Notes under the pieces: generated by a model
Databases searched by the model: none
What the model was told of the DNA's origin: nothing
What the model saw: the letters and a program-made list of their open reading frames with translations, nothing else
Origin: CAWEHQ01 sp051001995
GTDB taxonomy: Bacteria; Actinomycetota; Thermoleophilia; Solirubrobacterales; Thermoleophilaceae
Assembly: GCA_051001995.1 (NCBI GenBank)
Contig: JBPCMT010000076.1
Location: 1-24,364 of the forward strand
Direction of reading: 5' to 3'
DNA: 24,364 nucleotides
Shown: piece by piece, positions 15,292 through 22,665 of the stretch
Layout: every line of letters starts with the position of its first letter
Position numbering within the stretch: position 1 is the first letter of the stretch
Position numbers and translations under genes: made by a program

Positions 15292-15356
15292 CGATCTCAC
15301 GGGGGCGCCGCGCTTCGCGTCCTACACGCTCCGTTCGTCAATCTCCACGACGCCAG

Positions 15357-15848
15357 GTGAGCCCAGCGCGCGACCAACCACCGATACCGTCGTTCGAGCA
15401 CGTCATCGAGGTGCATGGGCCCGCGGTGTTGCGCTTCTGCGTGGGGCGGTTGGGGCCTGAGCGCGCCGAGGACGCCTTCCAGGAGACGATGCTCTCGGCG
15501 CTGCGCGCGTATGACGACGTGCGCGACCCCGGGGCGATCCGCGCCTGGCTGTTCTCGATCGCGGCCCGCAAGGTCATCGACGCCCACCGCGCCCGGATGC
15601 GCGCCCCCCAGCCGACCGAGGGCCTCGAGCCGCTGACCGGTGTCCAAGACGCACCGATCGTCGACGATCGGGCCTGGGAGGCGGTCCGCGCCCTGCCGGA
15701 GAAGCAACGCCAGGCGCTGACGCTCCGCTACCTGGCCGACCTCTCGCACCGCGAGATCGCGGGCGTGATGGAGACCAGCGAGTCCGCGGCCCGCAGAAAC
15801 GTCTTCGAGGGACTCAGACGGCTCAGACAGGAAGCGGAGGCGAGGTGA
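15357..15848 (+). CDS. ECF-type RNA polymerase sigma factor
   Basis: This 163-residue sigma-70 family protein has only regions 2 and 4. Region 2 covers about residues 15-80 (RAEDAFQETMLSALRAYDDV, then IRAWLFSIAARKVIDAHRAR, the core-binding and -10 part). Region 4 covers about 105-160 (LPEKQRQALTLRYLADLSHR, then EIAGVMETSESAARRNVFEG, a helix-turn-helix). GTG 15357 is used because it leaves the short leader usual for this class. The stop overlaps the GTG of the methyltransferase gene (15845-15848), so the two are co-translated. No classical zinc-finger anti-sigma gene adjoins it. The partner suggests control by DNA alkylation, which is inference. Confidence 0.9.
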   Translation: MSPARDQPPIPSFEHVIEVHGPAVLRFCVGRLGPERAEDAFQETMLSALRAYDDVRDPGAIRAWLFSIAARKVIDAHRARMRAPQPTEGLEPLTGVQDAPIVDDRAWEAVRALPEKQRQALTLRYLADLSHREIAGVMETSESAARRNVFEGLRRLRQEAEAR

Positions 15849-16522
15849 CCTCACGTTCGCGTCGCGAGCGCCGTCCAACGAGCATGAACGTGAAGACCGA
15901 CCACAACGCAGGACCGGATCACCTCGAGGAGTCGCTGCGCGCGGGCGAGGAGCCCGACGCCGCGGCCTGGCGGCGGATCTGCCACGACCTGGCCGTCCGG
16001 GCCGAGGCCCAGGGGCTCGTGGACGTGGCCGTCGAGCGCCACGACTCCCCGCTCGGGCCGGTGCTGGTCGGAGCGACGAGCGAGGGGTTGGTCCGGGTGG
16101 GGCTCCCGAGCGAAGGCGAGGACGCGGTGCTCGCCGACCTCGCGGACCGCGTATCCCCACGAGTGCTTCTCGCTCCCCGCGCCTCGGTCACCGAGGCGCG
16201 TCGCCAGCTCGACGAGTACTTCGCCCGGCGGCGGCGCGGGTTCGAGATCGACCTCGACTGGCGCCTGACGAAGGGCTTCCGCCGCGACGTGCTCCAGGCC
16301 ACCGCACAAATCCCCTACGGCAGGACCGCGTCCTACACCGAGGTGGCCGCGGACGCGGGTCGGCCGGCGGCCGTACGCGCGGCGGGAACCGCTCTGGCGA
16401 ACAACCCGCTGCCGATCGTCGTGCCTTGCCACCGCGTGCTTCGCTCCGGCGGCGAGATTGGCTCCTACCGCGGCGGGCCCGAGGCGAAGGCGCAGCTGCT
16501 CGGCCTCGAAGGTGCGGTGTGA
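15845..16522 (+). CDS. ogt: Methylated-DNA-protein-cysteine methyltransferase with N-terminal extension
   Basis: This suicide repair enzyme moves methyl groups from O6-methylguanine to its own cysteine. The catalytic motif is IVVPCHRVLR, with the Cys at about residue 199. The Arg-finger/helix region is PYGRTASYTEVAADAGRPAA, VRAAGTALANNP follows it, and GGEIGSYRGG closes the domain. The N-subdomain begins at VERHDSPLGPVLVGATSEG (about residue 63). Ahead of it are about 60 charged residues (HLEESLRAGEEPDAAAWRRI, then CHDLAVRAEAQGL) not found in ordinary Ogt. GTG 15845 gives the overlap with the sigma gene; ATG 15884 would trim 13 residues. The extension could be a sigma-binding part. Confidence 0.93.
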   Translation: MTSRSRRERRPTSMNVKTDHNAGPDHLEESLRAGEEPDAAAWRRICHDLAVRAEAQGLVDVAVERHDSPLGPVLVGATSEGLVRVGLPSEGEDAVLADLADRVSPRVLLAPRASVTEARRQLDEYFARRRRGFEIDLDWRLTKGFRRDVLQATAQIPYGRTASYTEVAADAGRPAAVRAAGTALANNPLPIVVPCHRVLRSGGEIGSYRGGPEAKAQLLGLEGAV

Positions 16523-16529
16523 GCGATCG

Positions 16530-16904
16530 CCCGCGCGGATGGGAGTCGGGCCAGTCGGTGCGGCCGGGTCCCTGTCGATCGCGAACGCGGCCGCCATCAG
16601 CGCGACGAGGGCGGCGAGCTGGGCGACGGCGGCGACCTCGGTGCCGAGCGGCACGGTCGCGAGCGCGAGGACGGCGGCCCAGAGCCTGACGTCGGTGCGT
16701 CCGATCGCGAGCGAGCGCCGGAAGAGGGCGTCGCCGGCGAGGAATCAGCACCACCTGGAGCAGCGCCTCCGCATCGAAGCGGTCGCTCAGCACCGCGGTC
16801 AGCTGCGTCACGGTGAAGACGAAGACGAGGTCGAAGAAGAGCTCGAGCGTCGAGACGCGCGCGGTCTCCTCCCGCCCGACGTGAGTGGCGGCTCCGCTCT
16901 CCAC
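16530..16904 (-). pseudogene. LtrA-family membrane protein, collapsed remnant
   Basis: From GTG 16904 the minus strand gives about 45 residues typical of the start of a low-temperature-requirement A protein (RVSTLELFFDLVFVFTVTQL, then TAVLSDRFDAEALLQVVLI). At about 16735-16748 this frame turns into Arg-rich nonsense. The next frame takes up with GDALFRRSLAIGRTDVRLWA, then AVLALATVPLGTEVAAVAQL and AALVALMAAAF, which looks like the LtrA C-terminus. LtrA proteins are about 350-400 residues with many membrane helices, so some 250 or more residues are missing and the joint is out of frame. The second frame runs into the methyltransferase gene without a stop. It cannot be functional. Confidence 0.7.
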
Positions 16905-16949
16905 GGCGATCGACTCTAGGCACTCGTCCGTGGCGCGACGCGAGGCCTG

Positions 16950-16970
16950 ACCTCGGCGCAGCGCCGAGGT
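16950..16970. other. Perfect 9-bp hairpin before the riboswitch
   Basis: ACCTCGGCG (16950-16958) and CGCCGAGGT (16962-16970) enclose a CAG loop, between the LtrA remnant and the riboswitch leader. No T-run follows on either strand. It may end transcripts inefficiently or be a repeat; function is not shown. Confidence 0.35.
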
Positions 16971-17004
16971 GACGCACTCAGGCGGCGAAGGCTGCTACCG
17001 TGCC

Positions 17005-17148
17005 CGGCTTCACCTGCTGAGTTCCCGCCACATATCGCGGGAATCGGGGGACCCAAGAGGTCTTGGGGCGAATCGGCGGCATCTGCCGCGTAGCGCCAGC
17101 TCTTTCGGCGCGAGCCCGTCAGCTAACCCCGTAAGCGACCGAAAGAGC
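17005..17148 (+). ncRNA. Cyclic di-AMP riboswitch (ydaO/yuaA type)
   Basis: The leader shows the conserved elements in order: a 7-bp stem (17022-17028 with 17037-17043), AATCGGGGGACCC, the stem CCCAAGA/TCTTGGG (17052-17067), GGGCGAAT, the stem GCGGCA/TGCCGC (17076-17089), TAGCGC, and CCCGTCAGCTAACCCCGTAA. The last block is almost a signature of this class. A final 10-bp stem pairs GCTCTTTCGG (17099-17108) with CCGAAAGAGC (17139-17148), three bases before ATG 17151. The class binds cyclic di-AMP and normally lowers expression of wall-remodelling genes, which fits the transglycosylase downstream. The 5' boundary is approximate. Confidence 0.9.
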
Positions 17149-17150
17149 GA

Positions 17151-17576
17151 ATGTACGAGAAGACTTCCCGCCCGCGGGCGGCAAACGAACACGAGGGTCC
17201 ACGCGTACCGTGGCGCTTCATCGCCTGCTGGGCGATGGCGCTGGCCATGGTTGCGACGGTCGGGGCGACCATCGACGCCGCGCCCGCCGAGAGCAAGACC
17301 TCGCCGCGCTACCAGCGGCTGTGGGAGGACCTCGGCCCGCGCCACAAGCAATGGGCGCGCCAGACGAGCGAGTGCGAGTCCGGGCGCGACAGGAACATCC
17401 ACGGCGGCGGAGGCGCCTACCACGGGGCGTTCCAGTTCATGAAGACGACGTGGCGGAACTCGCCGAAGTCGCCCGGTGGCGACCCCCACCGCTACAGCTG
17501 GCGCACCCAGGCCGTCGTCGCGGTCTACCTGAAGAAGCAGGACGGCGCCAGGACTCACTGGCCGAACTGCGGGTAG
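17151..17576 (+). CDS. Rpf-like/transglycosylase family secreted protein
   Basis: This 141-residue exported peptidoglycan hydrolase has a basic leader and a hydrophobic segment (about residues 22-44, VPWRFIACWAMALAMVATVG) ending near AAPAES. The catalytic domain covers roughly residues 60-141. It starts with WARQTSECESGRD, where the Glu between Cys and Ser is the expected catalytic acid, followed by GAYHGAFQFMKTTWRN, the goose-lysozyme/Rpf-like core, and WRTQAVVAVYLKKQ. Two cysteines (in SECESG and WPNCG) may form a disulfide. It acts in the cell wall, in remodelling or resuscitation. The c-di-AMP riboswitch directly ahead controls it, and its ribosome binding site AAAGAG lies in the last riboswitch stem. 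Confidence 0.9.
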   Translation: MYEKTSRPRAANEHEGPRVPWRFIACWAMALAMVATVGATIDAAPAESKTSPRYQRLWEDLGPRHKQWARQTSECESGRDRNIHGGGGAYHGAFQFMKTTWRNSPKSPGGDPHRYSWRTQAVVAVYLKKQDGARTHWPNCG

Positions 17577-17598
17577 GCGAGGTCGAGCGCTCTTCGCC

Positions 17599-17913
17599 TC
17601 AGTGATAGAGGCCCACGCCGGCGAGCAGCAGCACCACCCCGGCGCAGGATAGAAAGAAGGCGAGCGACCCGACGAGTCGCCGAAGATCGGACTCCCGCCA
17701 GCTCGACCAGACCGCTCGAACGACGGCGAGACCGACCGTGGTCATCAGCGCGCCGGCCGCGGCGGCAGCCACCTGTACGTCGAGGGCCTCGGTTGTCGCA
17801 AGGTAAACCGGGATCAGCACGCAGATGACCCCGACGCCGATCACGAGCAGCCGGCCTCTCCGAGCACTCGGCCGCAGGTTGGGCGATCGCGTGATCTGGC
17901 GCTGCGAGCTCAT
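17599..17913 (-). CDS. Small three-helix membrane protein, unknown
   Basis: From ATG 17913 the protein is 104 residues. A basic N-terminus (SSQRQITRSPNLRPSARRGR) is followed by hydrophobic segments at about residues 23-40, 48-66 and 82-102. A charged WSSWRESDLRRL loop separates the last two. The open frame continues to 18096, but that portion overlaps the DUF3179 start and reads as Pro/Arg-rich shadow; a start at ATG 17937 (MVPPTVPP) is the alternative. It converges with the transglycosylase gene and is divergent from the DUF3179 gene. The positive-inside pattern supports a real inner-membrane protein. No family is recognised. Confidence 0.65.
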   Translation of the reverse strand: MSSQRQITRSPNLRPSARRGRLLVIGVGVICVLIPVYLATTEALDVQVAAAAAGALMTTVGLAVVRAVWSSWRESDLRRLVGSLAFFLSCAGVVLLLAGVGLYH

Positions 17914-17956
17914 CGGGGGGACCGTCGGCGGCACCATGCTAAGTGTGAAGGTCACC

Positions 17957-19123
17957 ATGCGCCGCTTCCTCGCGCCATCCCTGCTCCTCCTGGCCGTCGG
18001 GGTCGCGGCCTGCGGCGAAAGTGCCGAGAGCCCCGGTTCGGGAACCGGCGCCGGCTCGACCAGCGCCCAACCGGACGCCGGGCTCGGAATTGACACCGCC
18101 GGCTGGAAGACCGACTTCTCCGAGCACAGCGTGCCGTTGTCCGAGTTCGTGAGCGGCGGACCTCCGCGCGACGGGATACCGCCGATCGACGAGCCGAGCT
18201 ACGTATCGCAGGACGAGGCGGAGGACTTCCTCTCCGACCGCGAGCCCGTGCTGGTCGTGGAGCAGTCCGGCGAGGCGCGCGCCTACCCCCTCCAGATCCT
18301 GGTCTGGCACGAAATCGTCAACGACGAGCTCGAGGGCCGGCCGATCGCGGTCACCTACTGCCCGCTGTGTAACTCGTCGGTGGTCTTCGATCGGCGGGTC
18401 GGAGGTGACGAGCTCACCTTCGGCACGACGGGCAACCTGCGCAACTCCGACCTCGTGATGTGGGACCGACAGACCGAGTCCTGGTGGCAGCAGCTGACCG
18501 CGGAGGCGGTCGTCGGCGAGCTGACCGGGACGAAGCTCGAGGTGCTCCCGGCTCAAACGCTCAGCTTCGAGGACTTCCGCGCGGGCTACCCCCAGGGCGA
18601 TGTCCTCTCCCGCGACACGGGCTTTCAGCGCGACTACGGAACGAACCCCTATGTTGGCTACGACGAGACGGCCGAAGAGGAGCCGTTCCTGTTCGAGGGA
18701 GAGACGGACAACCGCCTTCCGCCGAAGGCGCGCGTCACGGCGCTGTTCTCCGACGACGAGACGCTCGTGATCCCGTTCGAGCGCCTCGAGGCGGAGCCGG
18801 TGGTGAACGAGGACGTGGGCGGCGGCCCGGCGGTCGTCTTCTACGACCCGGAGGTGGCCTCGACCCTCGACGAGGAGACGATCGCCGACTCGCGCTCGGT
18901 GGGGACGGCGGCTGCCTTCGAGCGCCGGGTGGGGCGGCGCGAGCTGACCTTCGAGCTCCGGGGCGATCGCTTCGTGGACAGGGAGACCGGCTCCGAATGG
19001 GACATCACCGGCCGCGCCGTGAGCGGGCCGCTCGCGGGCGAGGAGCTTCGGCCGATCCGCCACGACGAGCAGTTCTGGTTCGCGCTCGCCGCGTTCCTGC
19101 CGGACGCGGAGATCGCAAGGTGA
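17957..19123 (+). CDS. DUF3179-domain lipoprotein
   Basis: This 388-residue exported lipoprotein starts with MRRFLAPSLLLLAVGVAAC, a clear type II signal with the lipid-anchored Cys at 19. A Gly/Ser/Thr linker follows. The DUF3179 domain then shows LQILVWHEIVNDEL, the cysteine pair in VTYCPLCNSSVVFDRR, TFGTTGNLRNSDLVMWDR, SWWQQLTAEAVVG and, near the end, SEWDITGRAVSG. ATG 17957 has AAGG 7 bases upstream; ATG 17936 in the same frame would add MLSVKVT. The domain's activity is undescribed. The Cys-x2-Cys pair could bind metal or be redox-active. The thioredoxin-like remnant 13 bp downstream may once have been its redox partner. Confidence 0.9.
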   Translation: MRRFLAPSLLLLAVGVAACGESAESPGSGTGAGSTSAQPDAGLGIDTAGWKTDFSEHSVPLSEFVSGGPPRDGIPPIDEPSYVSQDEAEDFLSDREPVLVVEQSGEARAYPLQILVWHEIVNDELEGRPIAVTYCPLCNSSVVFDRRVGGDELTFGTTGNLRNSDLVMWDRQTESWWQQLTAEAVVGELTGTKLEVLPAQTLSFEDFRAGYPQGDVLSRDTGFQRDYGTNPYVGYDETAEEEPFLFEGETDNRLPPKARVTALFSDDETLVIPFERLEAEPVVNEDVGGGPAVVFYDPEVASTLDEETIADSRSVGTAAAFERRVGRRELTFELRGDRFVDRETGSEWDITGRAVSGPLAGEELRPIRHDEQFWFALAAFLPDAEIAR

Positions 19124-19136
19124 CGGATCACGACAG

Positions 19137-19305
19137 ATGACGCTGGAGCTCCTCTACTTCGAAGGCTGTCCGAGCTACCAGCGGGTGCTTCCCCGGTTGC
19201 AAGACCTTGCCGCGTCGCATGGCGTGGAGCTCTATCTGCGAACGCGTCGAGTCGGTTGAGCAGGCCGAGGCGGCCGGCGTCGTCTATAAGGGTGAAGCGA
19301 CGTGA
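19137..19305 (+). pseudogene. Thioredoxin-like protein remnant, frameshifted and truncated
   Basis: From ATG 19137 the first frame reads LELLYFEGCPSYQRVLPRLQ DLAASHGVELYL, the start of a small thioredoxin-fold family with a GCP active-site cysteine. It stops at 19257. From about 19240 the next frame continues as ERVESVEQAEAAGVVYKGEA and stops at 19303-19305, overlapping the GTG of the phytoene synthase gene. One extra base near 19235-19250 would explain the break. Intact relatives are longer, with an RFLGSPTVRVDG-like part and a second half that are missing. The intact GTGA overlap shows the second frame was once the coding one. Not functional as it stands. Confidence 0.65.
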
Positions 19306-20228
19306 CCACCCTGGCTCTACTTCGATCGGGCGGCCGAGCAAGGTCCTCGAGCCCCATTGAAGCGCAGGCGCCTGCGGAGCTCCGGGCCGCTTACCACCTC
19401 TGCCGGCGCATGCAGCGTCGCTACGACCCGACCTACTACCTGGCGACCTCGCGTCTTCCGCCCGACATCCGTCCAGCCGTGCATGCTCTCTACGGATTCG
19501 TCCGGATCGCCGATCAGCTGGTGGACGGGGCTCGCCGCGCGCCGCATCCGGCCGCGCGGAAGGAGGCGCTCGACCGATGGGAGGGCGAGCTCGAACGCGG
19601 CCTCTCCCACGGCCGGCCCTCGCATCCGGTGATCGCCGCGCTCGTGGATGCCGGTCGACGCCACGAGCTGCCGCTCGAGGAGCTGCACGTCTACATGTCC
19701 TCGATGCGAGTCGACTGCGCGCCGGTTCGCATCGAGACGTGGCGCGAGCTCGAGCGCTACATGCGCGGGAGCGCCGCCGCCGTCGGCCTGATCATGGCCT
19801 CTCTGCTCGGAGCTCCGGCGCCGGCGTCGGCGGCCTTCGCGCGCCTGGGCATGGCTTTCCAGCTGACGAACTTCCTCCGCGATGTGCGCGAGGATTACGC
19901 GCTCGACCGCCTCTATCTGCCGCGTGAGGACCTCGAGCGCTTCGGCGCCCGAGAAGCGGACGTCGCCGCCGAGGTTGCGACCCCGGCGCTGCGCGCCATG
20001 CTTGCCTTCGAAGTCGCACGGGCGCGGCGGCTCTTCGCGGAGAGCGCGTCGGCTATTCCGAGCGTGGCTCCTTCGATCCGGCCGGGGATGCGACTCGCTC
20101 GCTCGCTCTACCTCCGGCTGCTCGATCGCATCGAGGCTGTGGACTTCGACGTTCTCGCACGCCGGCCACGAGTCGCCCCGTCGCAGTTCGGCCGGGCCAC
20201 CGTCGACGCCCTGAGGGCGGCGCGCTGA
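19302..20228 (+). CDS. crtB: Phytoene/squalene synthase family protein
   Basis: This 308-residue head-to-head prenyl transferase condenses two C15 or C20 diphosphates. The first Asp-rich motif is in YGFVRIADQLVD (DQLVD, where DELVD is common). The second is in NFLRDVREDYALDRLYLP, both ligating magnesium and diphosphate. LATSRLPPDIRPAVHALYGFVR and MRGSAAAVGLIMASLLG are also family-typical. GTG 19302 overlaps the stop of the preceding remnant. It is followed without gap by a FAD-dependent oxidoreductase. No desaturase is in the window. Carotenoid versus squalene or hopanoid use is not decided by sequence; phytoene synthase is the likelier reading. Confidence 0.88.
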   Translation: MTTLALLRSGGRARSSSPIEAQAPAELRAAYHLCRRMQRRYDPTYYLATSRLPPDIRPAVHALYGFVRIADQLVDGARRAPHPAARKEALDRWEGELERGLSHGRPSHPVIAALVDAGRRHELPLEELHVYMSSMRVDCAPVRIETWRELERYMRGSAAAVGLIMASLLGAPAPASAAFARLGMAFQLTNFLRDVREDYALDRLYLPREDLERFGAREADVAAEVATPALRAMLAFEVARARRLFAESASAIPSVAPSIRPGMRLARSLYLRLLDRIEAVDFDVLARRPRVAPSQFGRATVDALRAAR

Positions 20229-21346
20229 CCCGGCGTGCCACGGCGCGCGGCGCCGATCGGGGGTCGCTTGACGGCTCGACCGCCGACGTCATCATCGCCG
20301 GCGCAAGCTTCGCCGGGCTGGCGGTTGCCCGAGAGCTCGCGCTGGCAAAGCCCGGCACGCCGGCCGCCCGCGCGGAGGTGCTTCTGCTCGACCGCTATGA
20401 GGTCGGCGAGCGCGCTACCTCCGCATGCGCCGCGCCGACCGACTGGCTGCACGCGATGGGGGTGGAGGAATCGATCCGCCAGGAGATCCCGTGCATGGCG
20501 TTTCACACCCCCGGCGGTCACGTCCGCTATCGCCTCCCGTGGAGCTGGTCGGCGTTTGACTACCGGCATCTGTGCGAGCTGCTGCTCGGGCAGACGCGGG
20601 CGCGGTTCGAGACCGCGACCATCCGTGGACGAAGCGGCACGACCGTTGAGACCGACCGCGGCCAGGTCTCCGCGTCGCTGGTCGTGGACGCGCTCGGCTG
20701 GCGACGTGTCCTCGGGCGCAATCGCTACCAGCCGCCGGACGCGCCCCTGTCGCGCGGCCTCGAGGTGCATCCGAGCGGCGGCGGCACGGACCTCGACGTG
20801 TGGATCGACCGCTCGCTCGTTCGGCGCGGGTACTGCTGGAGCGTCCCGGCCGGCGACGAGCAGCGGGTGGGGGCGGGGTCCTACGAACCGCGCCGCGACG
20901 TCAAGCGCCCGACCGTCGACCTCGCCCGCGGCCTCGGGCGTGAACCGGTCCGGTATCAGGGGAACTGGTTCCCGCATCGCCTGCGCTCGGCCGCCGAGGA
21001 CGGCGTCTTCTTCGCCGGCGACTCGGCCGGACACTGCTTTCCACTGTCGGGCGAGGGCATCCGGACGGCGTTCTACTTCGGCGGCGCCTGCGGGCGAGAG
21101 CTGCGGACGGTGCTCGACGGCGAGTCATCCGTCGGCGAGGCGCTCGCGCGCTACGCGCGTTTCAGCGACCAGCATCGCGGCGCCTTCACGCTGGCGCTCG
21201 GGCTCCAGCGCCTGATACCCGCGCTGCCCCCGCGACTTCTGACGCTCCTGCTGCGCGCCATGTCGAACCAGCGCATCATCGACCGCGCGTTCAATTGGTA
21301 TCTCGCTCAGGCACACCCGGCGTACGCGGCGCAAGCGCCCACCTAG
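20225..21346 (+). CDS. FAD-dependent oxidoreductase, geranylgeranyl reductase-like
   Basis: This flavoprotein of about 373 residues has the Rossmann opening DVIIAGASFAGLAVARELAL at about residues 22-41, LLLDRYEVGERATSAC, and the second FAD motif VFFAGDSAGHCFPLSGEGIR near residue 262, as in geranylgeranyl reductases, lycopene cyclases and p-hydroxybenzoate hydroxylase relatives. The first ordinary start codon, GTG 20378, would remove the nucleotide-binding motif. The frame is open upstream, but the only near-start codon at a sensible place is CTG 20225, which overlaps the phytoene synthase stop as CTGA. Coupling with that gene suggests isoprenoid or carotenoid modification. Confidence 0.8.
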   Translation: MTRRATARGADRGSLDGSTADVIIAGASFAGLAVARELALAKPGTPAARAEVLLLDRYEVGERATSACAAPTDWLHAMGVEESIRQEIPCMAFHTPGGHVRYRLPWSWSAFDYRHLCELLLGQTRARFETATIRGRSGTTVETDRGQVSASLVVDALGWRRVLGRNRYQPPDAPLSRGLEVHPSGGGTDLDVWIDRSLVRRGYCWSVPAGDEQRVGAGSYEPRRDVKRPTVDLARGLGREPVRYQGNWFPHRLRSAAEDGVFFAGDSAGHCFPLSGEGIRTAFYFGGACGRELRTVLDGESSVGEALARYARFSDQHRGAFTLALGLQRLIPALPPRLLTLLLRAMSNQRIIDRAFNWYLAQAHPAYAAQAPT

Positions 21347-21367
21347 CGAGGGCGCCTCAGCCGGACC

Positions 21368-22417
21368 TCAGCGGTGCAGCTCGGCCAGGCGCTCGGCCTC
21401 TTCATCGAGCGCGTTGCGCGTCGCGCGCGTGAGGCGCTCGAAGGGCTCGAGCCGCACCCGATCCTTGTCGTAGCGCCAGGTTCCGGCCACGGCGCCGTCG
21501 ACGAGGAAGGTCGCGACGGACTGAGGCACCTTGGTGTGGAAGACCCGCGGGCGGTGGCGCTCGGGGAGGATTTGCGTGCGGCGGGCGTGGGCGAGCAGGG
21601 TGGCATCCCACGTCGGCAGGAAGCGGGGCGGGGCGGGGGTCTCTGGGTCCGGCAGCGGGGCGCGCGGGAGGTCGAGCAGCTCCTCCCCGTCCTCGGCCCT
21701 GAAGCGGCGAAGCTGGAGCCGTTCGAGCGCGGGCGCCACGTGCCCGATCCCGAGTCCGGCCCAGTCGGCGATCTCGGCGCGCGAGGCGGGGCCGAAGCCG
21801 CGCAGGTAGGAGCGCACCAGCTCGACCCTCGCGTCCGCCTCGCTGATCTCGGGCGCCGGTCCGAGCCAGCGCTCGGCGTCGGCGTAGAGGTCCGCGCGTC
21901 GCCGCTCCCAGGTGCCGGACGGAGGGATGCGCACGAGGTCGAGCCACAGGCCGATCCCGTTCGTCCCTCGCGAGCCCTTGCCGACCAGCTCCTGAAGCTC
22001 GGCGCGGGGCAGCGAGCCGTCGGCGAGCCGCGGTCGGACGCGCTTTGCCGCGGCGGCCATCTCGCCGGCAGTCGGCTCGCCGCGCTGGTAACGCAGCCAC
22101 CGCTCCCTGCGCTCGCCCCGGACCGCGGCCGCGAAGCGCCACCAGTCGCCGGCGGAGACGACGTGGATCGTGGCCCGCAGAAGGGTGCCCTGGACGACCG
22201 CGCGCCGCTCGAGCGCGCCGGTGAGCTGCTGGCAGTCAAAGCCCTCGAGTCGTGACCCGAGGCCAATGTACATCGACGGCGCGTACTGAGCCTGGATCCC
22301 GCCGACCCGCTCAAGCGCCTTCGGCACCGAGAGCCTCGCGCGCTCGAGCAGGAGCTGCCGAGCGAGCAGCGCGCGGTTGAGCTCGCGCTGGGTCAGCGTG
22401 CGCTCGGCTTCGGGCAC
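21368..22417 (-). CDS. Winged-helix DNA-binding protein, AlkZ/YcaQ-like
   Basis: This 349-residue protein of the HTH_42 (winged-helix, YcaQ/AlkZ/AlkX) family includes DNA glycosylases that open interstrand crosslinks. The N-terminus carries the family's Gln-x-Gln motif in RVGGIQAQYAPSMYIGL (about residues 37-53). Later come RATIHVVSAGDWWRF, LVRSYLRGFGPASRAEIADW, LPTWDATLLAH and VFHTKVPQSVATFLVDGAVA. Those segments correspond to the tandem winged helices and the beta barrel. GTG 22417 is the only start that keeps LNRALLARQLLLERA. It may be a repair enzyme or the weakly characterised actinobacterial 'winged-helix DNA-binding domain' version. Confidence 0.85.
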   Translation of the reverse strand: MPEAERTLTQRELNRALLARQLLLERARLSVPKALERVGGIQAQYAPSMYIGLGSRLEGFDCQQLTGALERRAVVQGTLLRATIHVVSAGDWWRFAAAVRGERRERWLRYQRGEPTAGEMAAAAKRVRPRLADGSLPRAELQELVGKGSRGTNGIGLWLDLVRIPPSGTWERRRADLYADAERWLGPAPEISEADARVELVRSYLRGFGPASRAEIADWAGLGIGHVAPALERLQLRRFRAEDGEELLDLPRAPLPDPETPAPPRFLPTWDATLLAHARRTQILPERHRPRVFHTKVPQSVATFLVDGAVAGTWRYDKDRVRLEPFERLTRATRNALDEEAERLAELHR

Positions 22418-22494
22418 CCCCGCAGGCTAGCCACGGTGGGGCCCGGAGCCGGTGTGCGACGCAGCGGAGCGCATCGCCCCGGGCGCCGCCGGGG

Positions 22495-22665
22495 TTACTT
22501 GGGCAGGTACTTCCTCAGCGAGCCTCCAAGGCCGCTTCCGGTCGAGGTCCGCCGCGAGGTTCGCCCGCGTCCCATCGACCCTCGAGTGGCTCCGGAGCGG
22601 CCGGTCCGGCCGCGGCTGGATGCGGCCCGGCGTCCTTCGCTGATGGCTCGGTTGAGCATTCCCAT
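22495..22665 (-). CDS. 56-residue basic Ser/Gly/Arg-rich protein
   Basis: ATG 22665 stands behind AGGAGGAGGGACCAG, a near-perfect Shine-Dalgarno sequence, and the frame ends at TAA 22495-22497. The 56 residues start with MGMLNRAISEGRRAASSRGR. The middle is Arg/Ser/Thr/Gly-rich and low complexity, and it ends GGSLRKYLPK. It is highly basic, without cysteines or hydrophobic segments, so binding to nucleic acid or membrane surface is conceivable. The strong ribosome binding site supports expression. No known family. Confidence 0.7.
   Translation of the reverse strand: MGMLNRAISEGRRAASSRGRTGRSGATRGSMGRGRTSRRTSTGSGLGGSLRKYLPK

Noticed and set aside
13509..15356. 779-residue plus-strand frame ending in the sigma factor
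   Set aside because: Only the last 163 residues are protein-like; the rest crosses the VOC, SDR and YceI genes out of phase, a usual effect of high GC.
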